Positions 46,101 through 46,851 of a stretch of DNA of 46,851 nucleotides are shown one piece after another. Numbering within the stretch: position 1 is the stretch's first letter; the number at the start of each line of letters is the position of its first letter. The stretch covers positions 1 to 46,851 of the forward strand of contig JARGFU010000031.1 in the NCBI GenBank assembly GCA_029210625.1, written 5' to 3'. Below the pieces are notes generated by a model. That model did no database searches and was not told where the DNA came from. It saw only the letters and a list, made by a program, of their open reading frames with translations. A program made the position numbers and the translations under genes. This stretch comes from Deltaproteobacteria bacterium. GTDB lineage: Bacteria > Myxococcota > Myxococcia > SLRQ01.

Positions 46101-46851
46101 GCCGCCGGGGACTACACCTGGGAGAGCCTCGGCCCCGCGGTGGAGGTCTCGAGCGAGGGCCTCGTCCGCGGCGTCCTCCCCGGGAGCGCGACGGTGATCG
46201 CCTGGGATCCCGCCAGCGGCCGCTCCGCCGCCGCCCGGATCGTCGTCGAGGAGCGGCGCACCCGCCTGGCGGCGGGCGACCTCCTCCTCGCCGTGGGGCA
46301 GGGCTTCACCCTGAGCTTCACCGACACCGACGCCTCCGGCACGGTCGACCTCTCCGCCGACGCGCTCACCTTCTGGGCCAGCTCGGATCCGGCGGTGGCC
46401 ACGGTGGACGCGGTGGGCGCGGTGCTGGCCCTGGCGCCGGGGACGACCACGATCAGCGCCGACTACGCCTCCGGCACCCTCGTCGCCTCGGTCGAGGTGC
46501 GGGTCGGCGGCGCGGGGGCGGGGGAGGGCGTCAGCCTGCCGGCGGGCACCCACCTGGCCGGCGGCACCCTCGCCCTGGAGGGCCTCGACCTCGCGCCCGG
46601 CGCCCTCCTGCGCGCCGCGGGCGCCGCCTGCCTGCGCCTCGAGCTCGGCGCCGGGGGGCTGACCCTCCCGGTGGGGGCCCGGATCGACACCACGAGCGAG
46701 CCGGGGATCCTCGCCGAGGGCAGCGGCTGGCTGCCTCCCACGGGCGGCGCCGGGGGCGCCGGCCTCGCCGCGGGCGGCGCGGGCGGGGACGGCAGCGACG
46801 GCGCTGGCGCGAGCGACGGCCTCGGCGCCTCGGCCGGCCTGGGCGGCAGCG
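43161..46851 (+). CDS. giant IPT/TIG-repeat lipoprotein, 3' end outside window
   Basis: An uninterrupted frame of 1230 codons with no stop before the window ends. The ATG at 43161 gives a lipoprotein signal ending LVGGC (C24). About seven to eight IPT/TIG Ig-like domains follow, recognisable by GG-xVTxTGxGF motifs: GGTQVTITGAGFD, EAGGIEVSVLGSGF, TEGGMTVTLSGRDF, TSGGTLVTVTGGGFD, LEGGDTLTLTGTGF. A Big2-like module (SSDPAVATVDAVGAV, then GTTTISADYASG) lies near residue 1070-1110. The last part turns Gly/Ala-rich. It is probably a surface adhesion or scaffolding protein. Codon bias is the same as in its neighbours. Confidence 0.87.
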   Translation, partial: MRPCFRAGLGSLLLLGLAALVGGCEPEQSSPVPALSGLTPERLPAGALATFVVRGENLLPGARVDLDEGTVTTLLESDPFVIRIGSVELASVTWVDAGTLTGVLDTALPVGRHPLEVVTPGGALLRLDDALEVLDSRRPTVTILDPGGADQVHPGETIRVRMRGEDDERLAALELGSCLGDASGCAPLDPLRRDLPAGLTTREEAFDLVVDAAASEGQVLVIEAHAEDGEGNRSTARVRVPVLEAVALDAIAPVEGGEAGGTQVTITGAGFDHLTRFLVGLQSQPATLVAVPAVVDDPTRAIVTMPAGQGSVDLVAERGSATTVLLDAYTYRPGPAIIAVVPPVGRADLDQTVQLQGQRLADAPVEVRADGTLLHPASVAANRVEVVVPAGTPGDATLTVRTLYGEASVTYTRRGAPVITGLEPDGAPEAGGIEVSVLGSGFVGDGSTRIELGGISIQPTALAADRLRFLAPPGVGVQSLRVVSGQHPPSDLHPFPYHPPPCVESLSPDQGPTEGGMTVTLSGRDFTPTTTVSLGGRAVSATYVDEATLQIVTPATTNDGPETLAVASPEGGLGTCTVEYWRNNTPLITNVAPTAVPAGQVTRVTLWGSDFLDPGTTTVTFGGVPGTVVSQEPDRLVVDAPAQPPGSAPITVTSAYQSDGEWLFFTYTSAPVVTALTPADGPTSGGTLVTVTGGGFDSANTYETTLGGTTVTLTYLSPTSLQLTTPPGGPGIADFPLRENGTEVSSLFRGWTYNAAPSCSGIAPGGGPLEGGDTLTLTGTGFRDDATLTVLFGTIPAASTTFVDASHLEVVSPVGVSVGEVAISIESVRHDPGGGCSWYWGAPRLHLASPSAGEALPVGRPIGVVLAATGAGDPIEALRASIDHGAIGASVAVPSLLEAVEVLELTIVPGTAPGTPVKIYPQVLLGGGRLVSGVPLEAVVESSGVQGALALAPASLSLVPGEVAGLELRDLHGDAPPRALAAGDYTWESLGPAVEVSSEGLVRGVLPGSATVIAWDPASGRSAAARIVVEERRTRLAAGDLLLAVGQGFTLSFTDTDASGTVDLSADALTFWASSDPAVATVDAVGAVLALAPGTTTISADYASGTLVASVEVRVGGAGAGEGVSLPAGTHLAGGTLALEGLDLAPGALLRAAGAACLRLELGAGGLTLPVGARIDTTSEPGILAEGSGWLPPTGGAGGAGLAAGGAGGDGSDGAGASDGLGASAGLGGS

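Noticed and set aside
40986-46553. A 1855-codon open frame on the minus strand, and similar very long antisense frames at 23086-28197, 3515-5986 and 14864-18526
   Set aside because: These are mirror frames produced by very high GC content. Their translations are low-complexity Arg/Gly/Ala/His strings with no domains, and the opposite strand carries well-supported genes.

Overview
The window is very GC-rich, densely coded DNA with strong G/C third-position bias, from a bacterium of the Myxococcota (former Deltaproteobacteria). Supporting signs are a MYXO-CTERM-type C-terminal anchor (gene at 19265), many Cys-rich lipoproteins (DUF4215 and similar repeats), an ECF sigma / FecR-TPR anti-sigma pair, and a cyclase-AAA-TPR regulator. 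No phage, transposon or CRISPR array was seen. One tRNA is present, an initiator tRNA-fMet.

Layout. 42-274: small secreted-protein remnant whose frame is broken at a C9 tract. 459-5950 (+): tightly coupled five-gene operon with a two-subunit 2-hydroxyacyl-CoA dehydratase-type enzyme, its ATP-dependent activase, an NCS2 nucleobase permease and a zinc MDR dehydrogenase. 5955-18508 (-): cell-envelope and signalling block (Cys-rich ZU5-like lipoprotein; ECF sigma factor, FecR anti-sigma and secreted partner; YqgE/AlgH; fused M16 peptidase lipoprotein; cyclase-AAA-TPR protein). 18540-20650 (+): EcsC-like protein and a MYXO-CTERM metalloprotease. 20659-23089 (-): frameshifted lipoprotein, tRNA-fMet with terminator and an odd inverted copy of its 3' end, and CstA. 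23320-28239 (+): 1329-residue mosaic lipoprotein with a complete amidohydrolase metal site, then fabI with a promoter so close to the start codon that the mRNA may be leaderless. 28246-29235 (-): double-GNAT acetyltransferase. 29312-34776 (+): eight genes with no gap above 2 bp, including a DnaC-like helicase loader, a NUDIX hydrolase, YacG, a 2-hydroxyacid dehydrogenase, a PHP phosphoesterase and a flippase-like membrane protein. 34904-35173 (+): ribbon-helix-helix regulator framed by two copies of the same palindrome. 35204-40936 (-): compact bacterial microcompartment (BMC) operon followed by FetAB-type ABC transporter genes and a lipoprotein. 41016-46851 (+): Ig/invasin-like outer-membrane protein and a giant IPT/TIG lipoprotein that runs off the window.

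The most distinctive system is the BMC locus. One promoter candidate and five genes supply a double-stacking-type trimer (BMC-T), a hexamer (BMC-H), a pentamer (BMC-P), a CoA-acylating aldehyde dehydrogenase with a long N-terminal targeting-type extension, and a second trimer. It has no signature enzyme, phosphotransacylase or alcohol dehydrogenase nearby, and FetA starts 13 bp after it. It looks like a minimal aldehyde-oxidising metabolosome whose aldehyde source lies elsewhere. Myxococcota such as Haliangium are already known to carry BMC loci of unresolved function, so the novelty lies in the reduced gene set and the transporter linkage, not in the shell families.
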